Positions 1-9,360 of a DNA stretch of 64,000 bases are shown one piece after another. The stretch comes from Prosthecobacter debontii (GTDB taxonomy: Bacteria > Verrucomicrobiota > Verrucomicrobiia > Verrucomicrobiales > Verrucomicrobiaceae): contig CAMAQH010000006.1 of NCBI GenBank assembly GCA_945860295.1, positions 122,400 to 186,399 on the forward strand, given 5' to 3'. The position numbers and the translations under genes are program-made. The notes beneath the pieces are model-generated. The model was not told the DNA's origin. It did no database searches and saw only the letters and a list, made by a program, of their open reading frames with translations. Position 1 is the stretch's first letter. Every line of letters starts with the position of its first letter.

Positions 1-28
1 GGCGTAAGGTCAGAAGGACTGCACGAGC

Positions 29-1036
29 ATGAAGAAAGCCGTCCTCATCCTGCTGAAGCTGGGCATCACCACGGTTCTGCTTTGGCTGATCTTCCGCGAG
101 CATCATTTCACGGTCGATATTCTGCCGCATCTGCGGGCGATGTTTACGCACTGGGGGTGGACTCTAGCGGGCCTGGCCTGCGTGGGCGTCACCACTTGGC
201 TGAGTGCGGTGCGTTGGCAGATTCTTTTGCTCGGACAGCAGCAAAAAGTGACCCGTGGTGAAGTACTGCGAGTCACCGTGGTGAGCAATTTTTTCAATAT
301 CACGTCCATCGGTGTCCTGGGCGGTGACGCCTATCGCGTGCTGGCGCTGAAGCAGAGACAGGGTACGCGTAAACTGCCGCTCATGGTTTCTGTGATGCTC
401 GATCACATGCTGGGAATGGTCGGGCTGGGTCTATTGTTTCTGTCATGTAGGCTGGTTTTTGTCGATCGACTCGGCACGCTGAGTGACGAAGTGCGCGCTA
501 TTTTGAAAGGCTACGAGATGTTCATAGCAGGATCACTCGTCATGATTTTAATCTCGGCGATTTCATTCACGCCGAGCCTCTACAACTGGGGTGAAAAACA
601 GTGGCCAAAGATGCTGGGTTTTGCGCCCCTCAAAAATTTCTCAACAGCCTGTGATGCGTTGCGGCGTGACTGGCGAGGCTCCATTCTAGGGACATTGCTC
701 TCGATCGTGTTGTTTGTGTTTCACTTCCTATCTTTTTACTGCGCCATTTATGCCGTGGGTGGCGTGGCGCCATTGCTGGAGGTGCTAGCGGCCATGCCTG
801 TCGTCGATACGATGGCTAGTTTGCCCATCTCCGTGTCGGGTCTTGGTGTGCGTGAGAAGACTTTTGAAACGCTGATTCATGCACTGACGGGCTTGCCCAG
901 AGCCACGGCGGTGTCGGCTTCACTTGTTGGCTGGCTGATGGGCGTGGTCTGGGGTTTATTCGGTGGCCTGCTTTTCATCAGCGGATCTCGTGCAGCGGAT
1001 TCTGATCTTGCAGTCGCGGAAGCGGAAACACCATGA
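29..1036 (+). CDS. YbhN/LPG-synthase-like integral membrane protein (flippase family)
   Basis: A 335-residue protein with about eight hydrophobic segments (roughly residues 5-22, 40-60, 85-100, 120-145, 163-180, 220-245, 250-275, 295-320). The SxSGLGVRE motif near residue 280 is typical of the UPF0104/YbhN family, related to the membrane half of lysylphosphatidylglycerol synthase. Such proteins act in the inner membrane and are thought to move or modify lipids, but no substrate can be read from the sequence. An AGAAGGA ribosome-binding site at 12-18 supports the start. The stop overlaps the next gene's ATG by four bases, so it is probably co-translated with the patatin, another lipid-related gene. 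Confidence 0.85.
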   Translation: MKKAVLILLKLGITTVLLWLIFREHHFTVDILPHLRAMFTHWGWTLAGLACVGVTTWLSAVRWQILLLGQQQKVTRGEVLRVTVVSNFFNITSIGVLGGDAYRVLALKQRQGTRKLPLMVSVMLDHMLGMVGLGLLFLSCRLVFVDRLGTLSDEVRAILKGYEMFIAGSLVMILISAISFTPSLYNWGEKQWPKMLGFAPLKNFSTACDALRRDWRGSILGTLLSIVLFVFHFLSFYCAIYAVGGVAPLLEVLAAMPVVDTMASLPISVSGLGVREKTFETLIHALTGLPRATAVSASLVGWLMGVVWGLFGGLLFISGSRAADSDLAVAEAETP

Positions 1037-2061
1037 AGCCACGCATCGCCATCACACTCGGGGCCTCCTTTCTCGGCTACGCTGCCAATGCTGGATTTTT
1101 GGCGCGGCTGCATGAGCTGGGCGTGCGGCCAGTGCGTGTCGGTGGCTCGTCCGCAGGTGCTATCGCGGCGGGACTTTATGCGGCTGGACTGCCTGCGGAT
1201 AAAATCCGTGAGGTGGTCCTCTCCTGGGGCTTACGCCTATCCTTTGTCAGCGGCACGCCGTGGTTTATGCATTATGTGAGGAATACCTTTTGTTCCTCTT
1301 ATCCGGCTGTGTTCAAGCCTGATGCGGCGGTGAATTATCTGGAGTCCATCCTCGGTGATCGAAAGATCGAAGATCTGCATGAGCCGACTTTCATGGCTGC
1401 TGTCTGTGACCTCGATGCCGCCCGCACGCACTTCATGCAGTCCGGCTCACTGGCGCGCACCATGGTCGCGAGCTGCTGTGTGCCCACCATTTTTTCTCCG
1501 CTCAAGTTCGTGGGCATGAACTGTTTTGATGGCGGTGTCGTGCATGAGGCCCCGTTTGATCCGTGGCTGGAGGATGATGAGATCGACACCATCATCATGC
1601 ATCGAGTCGCGCACACGGAGCAGAGCTACCCGAGGTTTTTGCCCTTCAATCTCTTTAAAATCACCGCTCAGGCCCATGCCTGTGCCAGTGAGCAACTCCT
1701 CCAATACCGCCTGCGCCTCGCCGCGATTCTTGGTAAAAAAGTGCTCATTACGCAGACCACGCATGACCGTCCTGCCTTGTTCTCAGGCAATCGGATGCCT
1801 GATTTTTATGAAGCTGGTGTGCAGCAGGCGCAGCGGTTCTTTGATCAGGAACTGAAGGCGATCATGGAAGCCTCTGTCCAGCTGCCACAGCCTCCACCAT
1901 GTCTTGCATGGGCTTGTAAGGGTTCGAGTAATCAGGGTATCTCGGATCGCGCACCTTTGAGGGTGTGTAGCGCCAATACTTATACATCCAGAGCCAGCAT
2001 TCAGGATGCTCACGAATCGCTTTTTCAAAGTGATCCCAAACGCGCTGCGTCAGGATTGTGA
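1033..2061 (+). CDS. Patatin-like phospholipase with a read-through C-terminus
   Basis: Patatin-family lipid acyl hydrolase. The nucleophile elbow GGSSAG lies near residues 37-42 and the catalytic-dyad aspartate is in FDGGVVHE near residue 160. The N-terminal oxyanion region reads GASFLGYAANAG. The domain seems complete by about residue 276 (ending near FFDQELKAIMEA). The remaining 65 or so residues are rich in Pro, Ser and Ala, show no family resemblance, and are encoded entirely antisense to the end of the convergent acyltransferase gene. The native stop was probably lost or replaced. The gene starts in a four-base ATGA overlap with the upstream membrane protein. Confidence 0.85.
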   Translation: MKPRIAITLGASFLGYAANAGFLARLHELGVRPVRVGGSSAGAIAAGLYAAGLPADKIREVVLSWGLRLSFVSGTPWFMHYVRNTFCSSYPAVFKPDAAVNYLESILGDRKIEDLHEPTFMAAVCDLDAARTHFMQSGSLARTMVASCCVPTIFSPLKFVGMNCFDGGVVHEAPFDPWLEDDEIDTIIMHRVAHTEQSYPRFLPFNLFKITAQAHACASEQLLQYRLRLAAILGKKVLITQTTHDRPALFSGNRMPDFYEAGVQQAQRFFDQELKAIMEASVQLPQPPPCLAWACKGSSNQGISDRAPLRVCSANTYTSRASIQDAHESLFQSDPKRAASGL

Positions 2062-2836
2062 CATCATCTTCCGGACTCGGTTGGATGGCCTCAAAGATGC
2101 GCACTTCATACCGCCCATCTGGTAGCGGCAGACAGACTCCAGTCATGATGGAAAGTCCCAGCCGCTTAGCCAGTTCGACATGCAATGTCGGAACTGAAGT
2201 CTTCATGCCAAAGCAATCAATTGCCGTCGAGGCCTTGCCTGGAGACATGCTTAAATCTGTGAGCAAGCCAGCGTGCCCCTGCCGTTTCAGCGACTTCATC
2301 AGCTTCAGCATTGCATTCTCCTGTGAAATGAATGTGTGGCCCGAGTTCTCTCTCAATCGCTTGAAGATCGCTGTGATCGCCGCATTCTTAAAATCCTGAG
2401 CCACCACCGTGAACTTGATGCCACGGAATCCCCAAATCAGACTAACAAACTCAAAGTTACCGAAGTGAGGCGTGACCCACACGGCACCCGTAGCACGCGC
2501 CTTTGCCTCAGCTTCAGGATCATCCATGCGGATGCTCACATGTTGCTGCCAGTTTTCCGGCGTCAGCGTCACGGACCAGAAGAGATCAAGAAAGGTGCGG
2601 GCGAAGTTTTGATAGGAACCCAGCGTGATACGGCGCACTTCCTCATTACTCAGTTTACCTTTAAAGGCGGCGCGTAGATTCTGGCGTGCCGTCCTGCGGC
2701 CCCGCGTGTCGCCTAAATAGGCCACACGGCCTGCGCCACGAGCCAGCATCAAGATCACCCAACGAGGCAGGCGCGGCACAATCCAAGCGAAGCTAGAGAC
2801 CAGAGTGGCCTCAAAGAAATATCGGAGCTTTATCAC
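1862..2836 (-). CDS. LpxL/HtrB-family lysophospholipid (lipid A) acyltransferase
   Basis: Acyltransferase of the lipid A late-acyltransferase family, expected at the inner membrane transferring a fatty acyl chain to lipid A or a related acceptor. The H-x4-E catalytic motif appears as HFGNFEF, followed by an RLRENSGHTFI segment and a C-terminal WLWMYKYWR motif typical of the family. I place the start at GTG 2836 (VIKLRYFF): the in-frame upstream extension runs back into the divergent peptidase gene and contains translated heptamer repeats. No clear ribosome-binding site is seen. Its last 200 bases overlap the 3' end of the patatin gene on the other strand. Confidence 0.83.
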   Translation of the reverse strand: MIKLRYFFEATLVSSFAWIVPRLPRWVILMLARGAGRVAYLGDTRGRRTARQNLRAAFKGKLSNEEVRRITLGSYQNFARTFLDLFWSVTLTPENWQQHVSIRMDDPEAEAKARATGAVWVTPHFGNFEFVSLIWGFRGIKFTVVAQDFKNAAITAIFKRLRENSGHTFISQENAMLKLMKSLKRQGHAGLLTDLSMSPGKASTAIDCFGMKTSVPTLHVELAKRLGLSIMTGVCLPLPDGRYEVRIFEAIQPSPEDDVTILTQRVWDHFEKAIREHPECWLWMYKYWRYTPSKVRDPRYPDYSNPYKPMQDMVEAVAAGQRLP

Positions 2837-2857
2837 GTTGGCAGTTGGTAGTTGGTA
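2837..2857. repeat. Three tandem heptamers (GTTGGYA) in a divergent promoter gap
   Basis: GTTGGCA, GTTGGTA, GTTGGTA in direct tandem fill half of the 42-base gap between the divergent acyltransferase (GTG at 2836) and M42 peptidase (ATG at 2879). The repeat begins at the base next to the GTG codon. Confidence 0.7.
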
Positions 2858-2878
2858 AAAAGTCGTTACGGTGCGCAC

Positions 2879-3877
2879 ATGGCAGTGCCCAATTTTACGA
2901 CCATTCTCAAGCGAATTCTGAAACAGCCGACCGCGCCGTTCCATGAATATCATGTCTGTGCCGAAATCGAATCCTTATTAAAGGATTGTCCGAACGTGAA
3001 GCTCAAGCGTGACAAGTTCGGCAATCTCATCGCCACTTACAAGAATGGTAAATCCAAGAGCAAGCCCACCTGGGTGCTGGGCGCGCACATGGATCATCCT
3101 GCTTTTGTTCGCACGCCCGGCAGTAAGACTGAATGGCAATTTCTCGGCGGCGTGGCGCAGGCCGAAGTCGATGCCGGAGTGAAGGCTGGTAAGCGCAGCA
3201 AACCTAAAGGCGACATCGCCACCTGGGACTTTCCAGTGAGCGTCACTGCTGAAAAAATTGAAGCCACCGCTTGTGACGACCTCGTTGGTTGCGCGATCAT
3301 CGTCGCCATCTTTTGGGAACTCGCCTCGTTGAACTTCAGCACCACTTTTCATGCGACGTTTACTCGCGCAGAAGAAGTCGGCTTCCTTGGAGCCTGGCAT
3401 ATCGGTCAGAAGTGGCCTTTCGGAAAAGACGCCGTTTTCCTCTCCATCGAAACCAGTCGTCCCGTCAATGGTGCCACTATGGGTGGTGGACCTTGCGTCC
3501 GTGTGGGTGATCGCCTCTCTATCTTTGATAACGAAGGCACCGCTGTCATCATGACCACAGCGAAAGAGCAGGGCATCCGCGTGCAGCGCTGCTTACTTGA
3601 TGCCGGAGCATGTGAATCCACTGCCATGCAGGCCTGTGGTCACCGCAGCACCGGAGTCTCCGTGCCTCTCGGCAACTATCACAATATCGACGCGAATAAA
3701 AAAATCGCACCTGAGTATGTCATGATGAATGACGTTCGCGCTCTGATTGACCTCCTTAAAGCCCTCGTTGCCACAAAGCACGACGGCATCGGCGAGCGCA
3801 CCATTCGCGAGCGTGTCGAAATGCGCATGGAAGAATATGCCCCGCACCTCAAAGCCGGGAATAAGTTCTTCAAGTAG
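2879..3877 (+). CDS. M42-family metallo-aminopeptidase
   Basis: Zinc- or cobalt-dependent cytosolic aminopeptidase of family M42 (FrvX/YsdC/deblocking aminopeptidase type). Metal-binding and catalytic motifs appear in order: GAHMDHP, ACDDLVG (bridging aspartate), EEVGFLGA (catalytic glutamates) and IETSRP. A later histidine in GNYHNID probably completes the metal site. The 332-residue length is normal for the family. The start at ATG 2879 (MAVPNFTTIL) is chosen because the N-terminal helix begins there; an in-frame start 27 bases upstream adds no conserved sequence. An inverted repeat follows the stop. Confidence 0.88.
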   Translation: MAVPNFTTILKRILKQPTAPFHEYHVCAEIESLLKDCPNVKLKRDKFGNLIATYKNGKSKSKPTWVLGAHMDHPAFVRTPGSKTEWQFLGGVAQAEVDAGVKAGKRSKPKGDIATWDFPVSVTAEKIEATACDDLVGCAIIVAIFWELASLNFSTTFHATFTRAEEVGFLGAWHIGQKWPFGKDAVFLSIETSRPVNGATMGGGPCVRVGDRLSIFDNEGTAVIMTTAKEQGIRVQRCLLDAGACESTAMQACGHRSTGVSVPLGNYHNIDANKKIAPEYVMMNDVRALIDLLKALVATKHDGIGERTIRERVEMRMEEYAPHLKAGNKFFK

Positions 3878-3881
3878 TCCG

Positions 3882-3932
3882 CTCACTCCGTGTGCGGTTC
3901 TTTAGGATTGGGGAGCCGCACACGGAGTGTGA
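3882..3932 (+). terminator. Long inverted repeat after the M42 peptidase gene
   Basis: Fourteen perfectly paired bases (3884-3897 with 3916-3929, CACTCCGTGTGCGG and its complement) around an 18-base loop, with weaker outward pairing. It begins seven bases after the stop codon. There is no following run of T, so it is either a factor-assisted terminator, an mRNA-stabilising hairpin or a dispersed palindrome. Confidence 0.5.
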
Positions 3933-3998
3933 GAACCACGCTATAAGCTTTTGTGACTGAGCAGTGGCAAACTTGGCGCATCTGCCCATGATCTGCGC

Positions 3999-5735
3999 AT
4001 GACACGTGAAGTTGCTGCTGAGATCCTGAACCGAATTGCCCTCCTGCTCGAATTGAAAGGTGAAAACCCTTTCAAAACTCGCGCTTACAAGGCTGGGGCG
4101 GAGATCGTGGAAAGCTATGCGGGGGATATCATGCAGCTCGCGGCGGAGCAGAAGCTGGCGGGGATCAAGGGCATTGGCGAGGCGCTGCGTGACAAGCTGC
4201 ATGAGATGGCGACGAGTGGGAAGCTGGAGTTCTATGAGAAACTGAAGGCGGAGTTCCCGGAGAAGCTGTTTGAACTGTTCGATATCTCGGGCCTGGGGCC
4301 GAAAAAGATTGCTGCGCTGTACTCTGAGTTGAAGGTGGGTTCCATCGCTGACTTGAAACGTGTCTGTGAAAGCGGTGAGGCGGCGAAGATCAGCGGCTTT
4401 GGTGACAAGACGGTGGTGAAGATCTTGGAAAGCATCGCTTTCCGTGAGGAGCACGCTTCGGAGTTTCGCTTGGATCAAGTCTATGCTCTGGCGCAGGACA
4501 TTCTCGAAGCCTTGCGTGGTCATGGCGATGTCTTGCGGGCTGAGGTCTGTGGCAGCTTCCGGCGTGGGAAGGAAATGGTGCATGATCTCGACTTCCTCGT
4601 TTCCACAAAACATCCTGAGCGCGTCATTGGCGACTTTGTGATGCTGCCTGAAGTGGAAAAAGTGATCGTCCAAGGCGGCACCAAAGCGAGCGTTTATGCT
4701 AGCAACGGTGTGCAGTGTGATCTGCGCGCGGTGAGCAGCGCAGAGTTTCCTTTTGCGCTGAATTATTTCACCGGCAGCAAGGAACACAACGTGGTGATCC
4801 GACAGCGCGCGCTGGATCAGGGGCTGTCGCTCAATGAGTATGGTTTCACCTCCGTAGCGGAAGGCGTCAGCGTTCCGTCTGAAGTCTATGAGGAGCGAGA
4901 CATCTACCGCACGCTGGGGCTCGACTACATCGAGCCTGAGCTGCGTGAAAACTCGGGCGAAATCGAAGCGGCTTCACACGGTAAACTGCCACGGCTCATC
5001 GAGCTGGAAAACCTGCGCGGTGTCTTTCACAACCACACCACGGCGAGCGACGGTAAGGCGACGCTGCGTGAGATGGCGGAGGCGGCGCGTGAGCTGGGTT
5101 TGCAATACTTGGGCATCGCCGATCACAGCAGGAGCAGCTTCCAAGCGAATGGTCTCTATGAGGATCGGCTGCGTGCGCAAATCGCGGAGATTCGTGCGTT
5201 GAATACGGAGTTCGATGGGCACTTCCACATCTTCGCGGGCAGTGAAGTGGACATTCATAAAGATGGCACGCTCGACTTCGATGACGGGTTGCTCTCGGAG
5301 CTGGACTATGTGGTGGCCAGTGTTCACAGCGTCTTCAATTTGCCCGAGGCGGAGATGACTGCGCGCATCATCCGAGCCATCGAGAATCCGTATGTGACCA
5401 TGCTCGGTCATGTCACGGGTCGGCTGCTCGCTCAGCGTCCGGCGTATGCGGTGAACATCCCGAAGATCATCGACGCGGCGGCGGCGAATGGCACGATCAT
5501 CGAACTGAATGCCAGCGCGTGGCGGCTTGACATGGACTGGCGCTGGTGGCGTCTGGCCAAAGAGAAAGGCGTGAAGTGCAGCATCAATCCTGATGCCCAC
5601 AGCACGCAGGGTTTGCAGGACGTGCTCTTCGGTGTCTGCGCTGCGCGTAAAGGCTGGCTGACACGCGGCGACGTGATCAACTGCCTGCCGCTCGGTGAGG
5701 TGGAGAAAGCGCTGCGCGCGAAAGTGGAACGCTGA
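3999..5735 (+). CDS. polX: PolX-type DNA polymerase/3'-5' exonuclease with PHP domain
   Basis: A 578-residue family X DNA polymerase in the usual bacterial arrangement. Residues 1-80 are the helix-hairpin-helix 8-kDa domain (ENPFKTRAYKAG), with a second HhH near 90-145 (GLGPKKIAALY). The nucleotidyltransferase core follows, with GSFRRGKE and paired aspartates in DLDFLVS. From about residue 335 comes a C-terminal PHP phosphoesterase (FHNHTTASDG, IADHSRS, ASVHSVF, NPDAHS) that supplies exonuclease and AP-processing activity. It is expected to act in gap filling and base-excision repair in the cytoplasm. Its TGA directly abuts the convergent methyltransferase stop. Confidence 0.93.
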   Translation: MTREVAAEILNRIALLLELKGENPFKTRAYKAGAEIVESYAGDIMQLAAEQKLAGIKGIGEALRDKLHEMATSGKLEFYEKLKAEFPEKLFELFDISGLGPKKIAALYSELKVGSIADLKRVCESGEAAKISGFGDKTVVKILESIAFREEHASEFRLDQVYALAQDILEALRGHGDVLRAEVCGSFRRGKEMVHDLDFLVSTKHPERVIGDFVMLPEVEKVIVQGGTKASVYASNGVQCDLRAVSSAEFPFALNYFTGSKEHNVVIRQRALDQGLSLNEYGFTSVAEGVSVPSEVYEERDIYRTLGLDYIEPELRENSGEIEAASHGKLPRLIELENLRGVFHNHTTASDGKATLREMAEAARELGLQYLGIADHSRSSFQANGLYEDRLRAQIAEIRALNTEFDGHFHIFAGSEVDIHKDGTLDFDDGLLSELDYVVASVHSVFNLPEAEMTARIIRAIENPYVTMLGHVTGRLLAQRPAYAVNIPKIIDAAAANGTIIELNASAWRLDMDWRWWRLAKEKGVKCSINPDAHSTQGLQDVLFGVCAARKGWLTRGDVINCLPLGEVEKALRAKVER

Positions 5736-6971
5736 TCACACCACCACGGCCCAGACTACTTTGAGGTAGCGGCTCTCAGGGCAGTTCGACATGACCGGAT
5801 GATCCAAGCCTGGACCGGTGTGGTCGAGGATTTGTAGTTTGCGACCCTGGCGATGAGCGGTGCCGATGACGAGTTCTTCAAAGTCGTCGGTGCTCAGCAA
5901 ACCAGAGCAGGAACAGCTAACGAAAAGTCCACCCCGCTTCACCATCTGAATGGCAAGCGCATTGAGATCGCGATACTTAAAAATGCCTTCATCCATATTG
6001 TCGCGATGATGAAGGAACTTCGGCGGATCGAGCACGACGGTGTCCCACAGTTCGCCGTTTTTGATCATCTGGCGCGACCAAGTAAAAGCATCGCCATGGG
6101 TCCAGTTGATGCGTGTCTGGTTGAGATTCGCGTTCTGCTTGGCCTGGGCGATGGATTTTTCATCAAGATCCACGCCGGTGACATCTTCACATCCTGCGAG
6201 CACTTTGGCGGCGAGCGCAAATCCGCCGGTGTAGGTGCAGAGATCGAGCACTCGACCACGGGCGAGCTTGCCGAGCTTTTCGCGGTTGTCTCGCTGATCA
6301 CAGAAGAAGCCGGTCTTGTGCCCGTCTTCAAAGTTCACGAGGTAGCGCAGTCCGTTCTCACGCACGCGCACGCTTTTTGGTCCAGGTTCACTGGCCTCTG
6401 GCACGTCGCCGATTCTCATGCCTTCCATGAGCCCGATGTTAGGATCGACTCGGATGACCTGAAACTCGGTGCCGAGTTCCGCGTGCAGTATTGGCAACCA
6501 GCGCCTGAGGCGACGCCATGCGCCGAGGGTGGTGACATCAATGGAAAGCGTGTCGGCGTAACGATCGACGATGAGACCGCTCAGGCCGTCAGCATCCGAA
6601 TGCACCACGCGATAGGCCTCTGTCTCGGCATCGAGTTTGAGTGTGTCTTTGCGCAACTCAATGGCACGCATGAGCAGCGCATCGAGATCAGCCTCACCAA
6701 AGGCCGTCTTGCCGTGATGCAGAACTCGCAGTGGCACGCGGGCTTTGGGATTGAGGAAACCAGCACCAAAAGGGAAGCCATCTTTATCATAGATGTTCAC
6801 GAGATCGCCTGGCCCTGCATCGCTGGAAACTGGGCCGACCATGTTCGGAAAGATGGCTGGGTGAAACGAGAAGTACTTCATCTGCGCCCAAGGGCGTGCC
6901 CAATCCTCACTGCCTGGAGGTGGTGGTTTTGGAGCGGATGTTGGGCGGCGATTAAAAGGTGGGCGGGGCAT
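5736..6971 (-). CDS. RlmI-like class I SAM-dependent rRNA (cytosine-C5) methyltransferase
   Basis: A 411-residue protein with a Pro-rich N-terminal tail (about 1-25), a PUA-like RNA-binding domain (about 30-115, including FPNMVGPV and GDLVNIYDKDG) and a Rossmann methyltransferase core. The SAM-binding loop is DLCTYTGGFALAA, motif IV is VVLDPPKF and the catalytic cysteine region is FVSCSCSG. This matches RlmI (YccW), which methylates 23S rRNA; which base is modified here cannot be told. Upstream lies a 183-base gap before the PSD1 gene. Confidence 0.85.
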   Translation of the reverse strand: MPRPPFNRRPTSAPKPPPPGSEDWARPWAQMKYFSFHPAIFPNMVGPVSSDAGPGDLVNIYDKDGFPFGAGFLNPKARVPLRVLHHGKTAFGEADLDALLMRAIELRKDTLKLDAETEAYRVVHSDADGLSGLIVDRYADTLSIDVTTLGAWRRLRRWLPILHAELGTEFQVIRVDPNIGLMEGMRIGDVPEASEPGPKSVRVRENGLRYLVNFEDGHKTGFFCDQRDNREKLGKLARGRVLDLCTYTGGFALAAKVLAGCEDVTGVDLDEKSIAQAKQNANLNQTRINWTHGDAFTWSRQMIKNGELWDTVVLDPPKFLHHRDNMDEGIFKYRDLNALAIQMVKRGGLFVSCSCSGLLSTDDFEELVIGTAHRQGRKLQILDHTGPGLDHPVMSNCPESRYLKVVWAVVV

Positions 6972-7154
6972 GGATCTGAAGTGGGGCTTGGCAGCTTAGA
7001 CAAGATTGAGAGAATTTCAGGATTATACAGGATTTTTCATTCGTCCGGAGTCTGTGGCATTAGCCCCCTCGTTTAAAGTGTACAAAAAAGTAAAAAGGGA
7101 TATCGCCCAATACTTCGACAAAACAGCTTCTCTCATGCCGTAGGTCCTCCCACT

Positions 7155-9356
7155 ATGAATCTGCTTTGCTTCATTACACTCGTCATTGTGCCGTCTTCAG
7201 GCTTGCCAAGCTTGGCTGCCGTAGCGCCGCGAACGCTGAACTTCGCCAACGACATCATGCCCATTCTGACGAAGAGTGGGTGCAACTCAGGCGGCTGTCA
7301 TGGCAAGGCCAGCGGGCAGAATGGTTTCAAGCTCTCACTGCTTGGCTTTGAACCACAGGAGGACTACGAACACATTGTGAAAGAAGCGCGTGGTCGCCGT
7401 ATCTTTCCTGCGGCACCCCAGCAAAGCTTGCTGCTAACCAAAGGCACGGCACAGCTCCCGCATGGCGGTGGCAAGAAGCTTGATCCAAAGTCTGAGGACT
7501 ATCAGGATCTCGTACGCTGGATTCGCGAAGGTATGCCTTATGGCAAGGATACCGATCCCAAGATGGTCAGTATCAGTGTCGAGCCTGCCGTGCTGACCAT
7601 GCCGCTCAACGGCAGCCAGCAGCTCAAAGTCACCGCGCACTACACTGACGGTTCGAAACGCGATGTCACAAGACGCGCTCTTTATGAGCCGAATGAAAAG
7701 GCCATGGCCGAGACGAGCGAGGCGGGTAAAGTCAGCCTCTTTGACTTGCCTGGTGATGTTGCAGTGATGGTCCGCTATCAGGGCAAGGTCAGCACCTTCC
7801 GCGCCACCGTGCCGCTTGGTGCTGTCGTTGATAAATTGCCGCCGGTAAAAAACTACATCGACGATCTGGTCATAGCGAAACTCAAGACCATTGGCATGCC
7901 ACCTTCGGACATGTGTGACGACACCACCTTCCTGAGGCGTGTGACGCTCGACATCACGGGCCGGATGCCGACGCCGGAAGAAATGAAGGATTTCCTCGCC
8001 TCCAAGGATGCGAACAAGCGCTCGACTCGCATTGATACCCTGATCGATAGCCCAGAGTATGCCGAGTACTTCGCCAACAAGTGGAGCGCCCTGCTACGCA
8101 ATCAGCGTACGCAGCCGACCTTTGCGCGAGGCAGTTATCTCTTCAATGAATGGATTCGAGACAGCATCGCGGATAACAAACCTTTCGATCAGTTTGCGCG
8201 TGAAGTGGTCGCCGCTTCTGGCAGTCTTGATCAGCATCCTCCAGTGGCCTGGTATCGCCAGGTGAAGGAACCAAAGCAGCAGATGGAGGACGTAGCTCAA
8301 CTCTTCCTCGGCACGCGGATGCAGTGCGCGCAGTGCCATCATCACCCGTTTGAAAAATGGAGTCAGCAGGACTACTACGGCTTTGCGGCCTTCTTTGCCA
8401 ATGTCAGCCGCAAGCCTGATACAGCCAAGGATGAAGAGTCCATTTTCAATAAGCGCGGACTCGCCCAGATGACCAATCTGCGTTCCAAGCAGCCTGTGAT
8501 GCCGACCAGCCTCGGCGGTGAAGCTTTGAAACTGCGCCCTGAGCAGGACCCGCGTCTGATGTTGGCCGATTGGATGGGCCGAAAGGACAATCCTTTCTTT
8601 GCCAATACGCTTGTGAATCGTTACTGGAAGCACTTCTTCAACCGCGGCCTCGTCGAGCCTGAGGATGACATGCGCGAGACCAATCCGCCGGTGAATCCTG
8701 AACTACTGAATGCTCTCGCTGCTGACTTTGTGAAGAGCGGCTACGACTTGAAGCATCTCGTTCGCACCATTGCGAACTCATCCACTTATCAGCTAAGCGC
8801 ACAGCCTAACCAATGGAATGCTAAGGATCGACAGAGCTTCAGCCGCTACTATCCGAAGCGACTGAATGCCGAGGTGCTCTACGATGCCGTGAATCGTTTG
8901 CTCGATGTCGAAAGCAGCTTTGCCGGTCAGGCTCCAGGCACGCGCGCCGTAGCTTTACCAGACAACAGCTACAATCAGAGTACCTACTTCCTCACCGTCT
9001 TTGGTCGGCCTGATTCATCGAGCGCCTGTGAATGCGAACGCACGCAGGAGGCCAGCCTAGCACAGAGTCTGCACCTTTTGAATGCCTCTGACATACAGAC
9101 CCAGCTTGCTCGCGCCAATGGCCGTGCGGATCGCATGTCGAAGGACACGAGTCCTGATGAAGACAAGATCACAGAGCTTTACCACATCGCTCTCAGTCGC
9201 GATCCCTCAGTTCAGGAGTTGCAACTTTCGCACGCGCACCTCACCAAGAAGATCGTCGGTAAGAAGGACAAGGAAGCCGTAGACGGCAGGAAGCAGGCCT
9301 TTGAGGACATTGTCTGGGCCCTGATGAATACCAAGGAGTTCCTGTTCAATCACTAA
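7155..9356 (+). CDS. Secreted PSD1 protein: haem-type motif, Big2-like, DUF1549 and DUF1553 domains
   Basis: Exported 733-residue protein of a family expanded in Planctomycetes and Verrucomicrobia. A hydrophobic signal covers residues 1-23. A cytochrome-like segment follows with CNSGGCH (C43, C48, H49), a Cx4CH spacing rather than canonical CxxCH. Residues about 130-220 resemble a bacterial Ig-like domain. DUF1549 spans about 235-445 and ends in CAQCHHHPFEKW (C391, C394, H395). DUF1553 occupies most of the rest. Biochemical function is not established; the family is found with sulfatase and polysaccharide-degradation loci. First gene of a four-gene cluster; the next gene starts five bases after its stop. 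Confidence 0.9.
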   Translation: MNLLCFITLVIVPSSGLPSLAAVAPRTLNFANDIMPILTKSGCNSGGCHGKASGQNGFKLSLLGFEPQEDYEHIVKEARGRRIFPAAPQQSLLLTKGTAQLPHGGGKKLDPKSEDYQDLVRWIREGMPYGKDTDPKMVSISVEPAVLTMPLNGSQQLKVTAHYTDGSKRDVTRRALYEPNEKAMAETSEAGKVSLFDLPGDVAVMVRYQGKVSTFRATVPLGAVVDKLPPVKNYIDDLVIAKLKTIGMPPSDMCDDTTFLRRVTLDITGRMPTPEEMKDFLASKDANKRSTRIDTLIDSPEYAEYFANKWSALLRNQRTQPTFARGSYLFNEWIRDSIADNKPFDQFAREVVAASGSLDQHPPVAWYRQVKEPKQQMEDVAQLFLGTRMQCAQCHHHPFEKWSQQDYYGFAAFFANVSRKPDTAKDEESIFNKRGLAQMTNLRSKQPVMPTSLGGEALKLRPEQDPRLMLADWMGRKDNPFFANTLVNRYWKHFFNRGLVEPEDDMRETNPPVNPELLNALAADFVKSGYDLKHLVRTIANSSTYQLSAQPNQWNAKDRQSFSRYYPKRLNAEVLYDAVNRLLDVESSFAGQAPGTRAVALPDNSYNQSTYFLTVFGRPDSSSACECERTQEASLAQSLHLLNASDIQTQLARANGRADRMSKDTSPDEDKITELYHIALSRDPSVQELQLSHAHLTKKIVGKKDKEAVDGRKQAFEDIVWALMNTKEFLFNH

Positions 9357-9360
9357 AGCG

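Noticed and set aside
3870..4787. A 305-codon minus-strand frame
   Set aside because: Antisense to polX and its upstream hairpin; no recognisable protein.
5853..7076. A 407-codon plus-strand frame
   Set aside because: Antisense to the RlmI-like methyltransferase, which has SAM and catalytic motifs.
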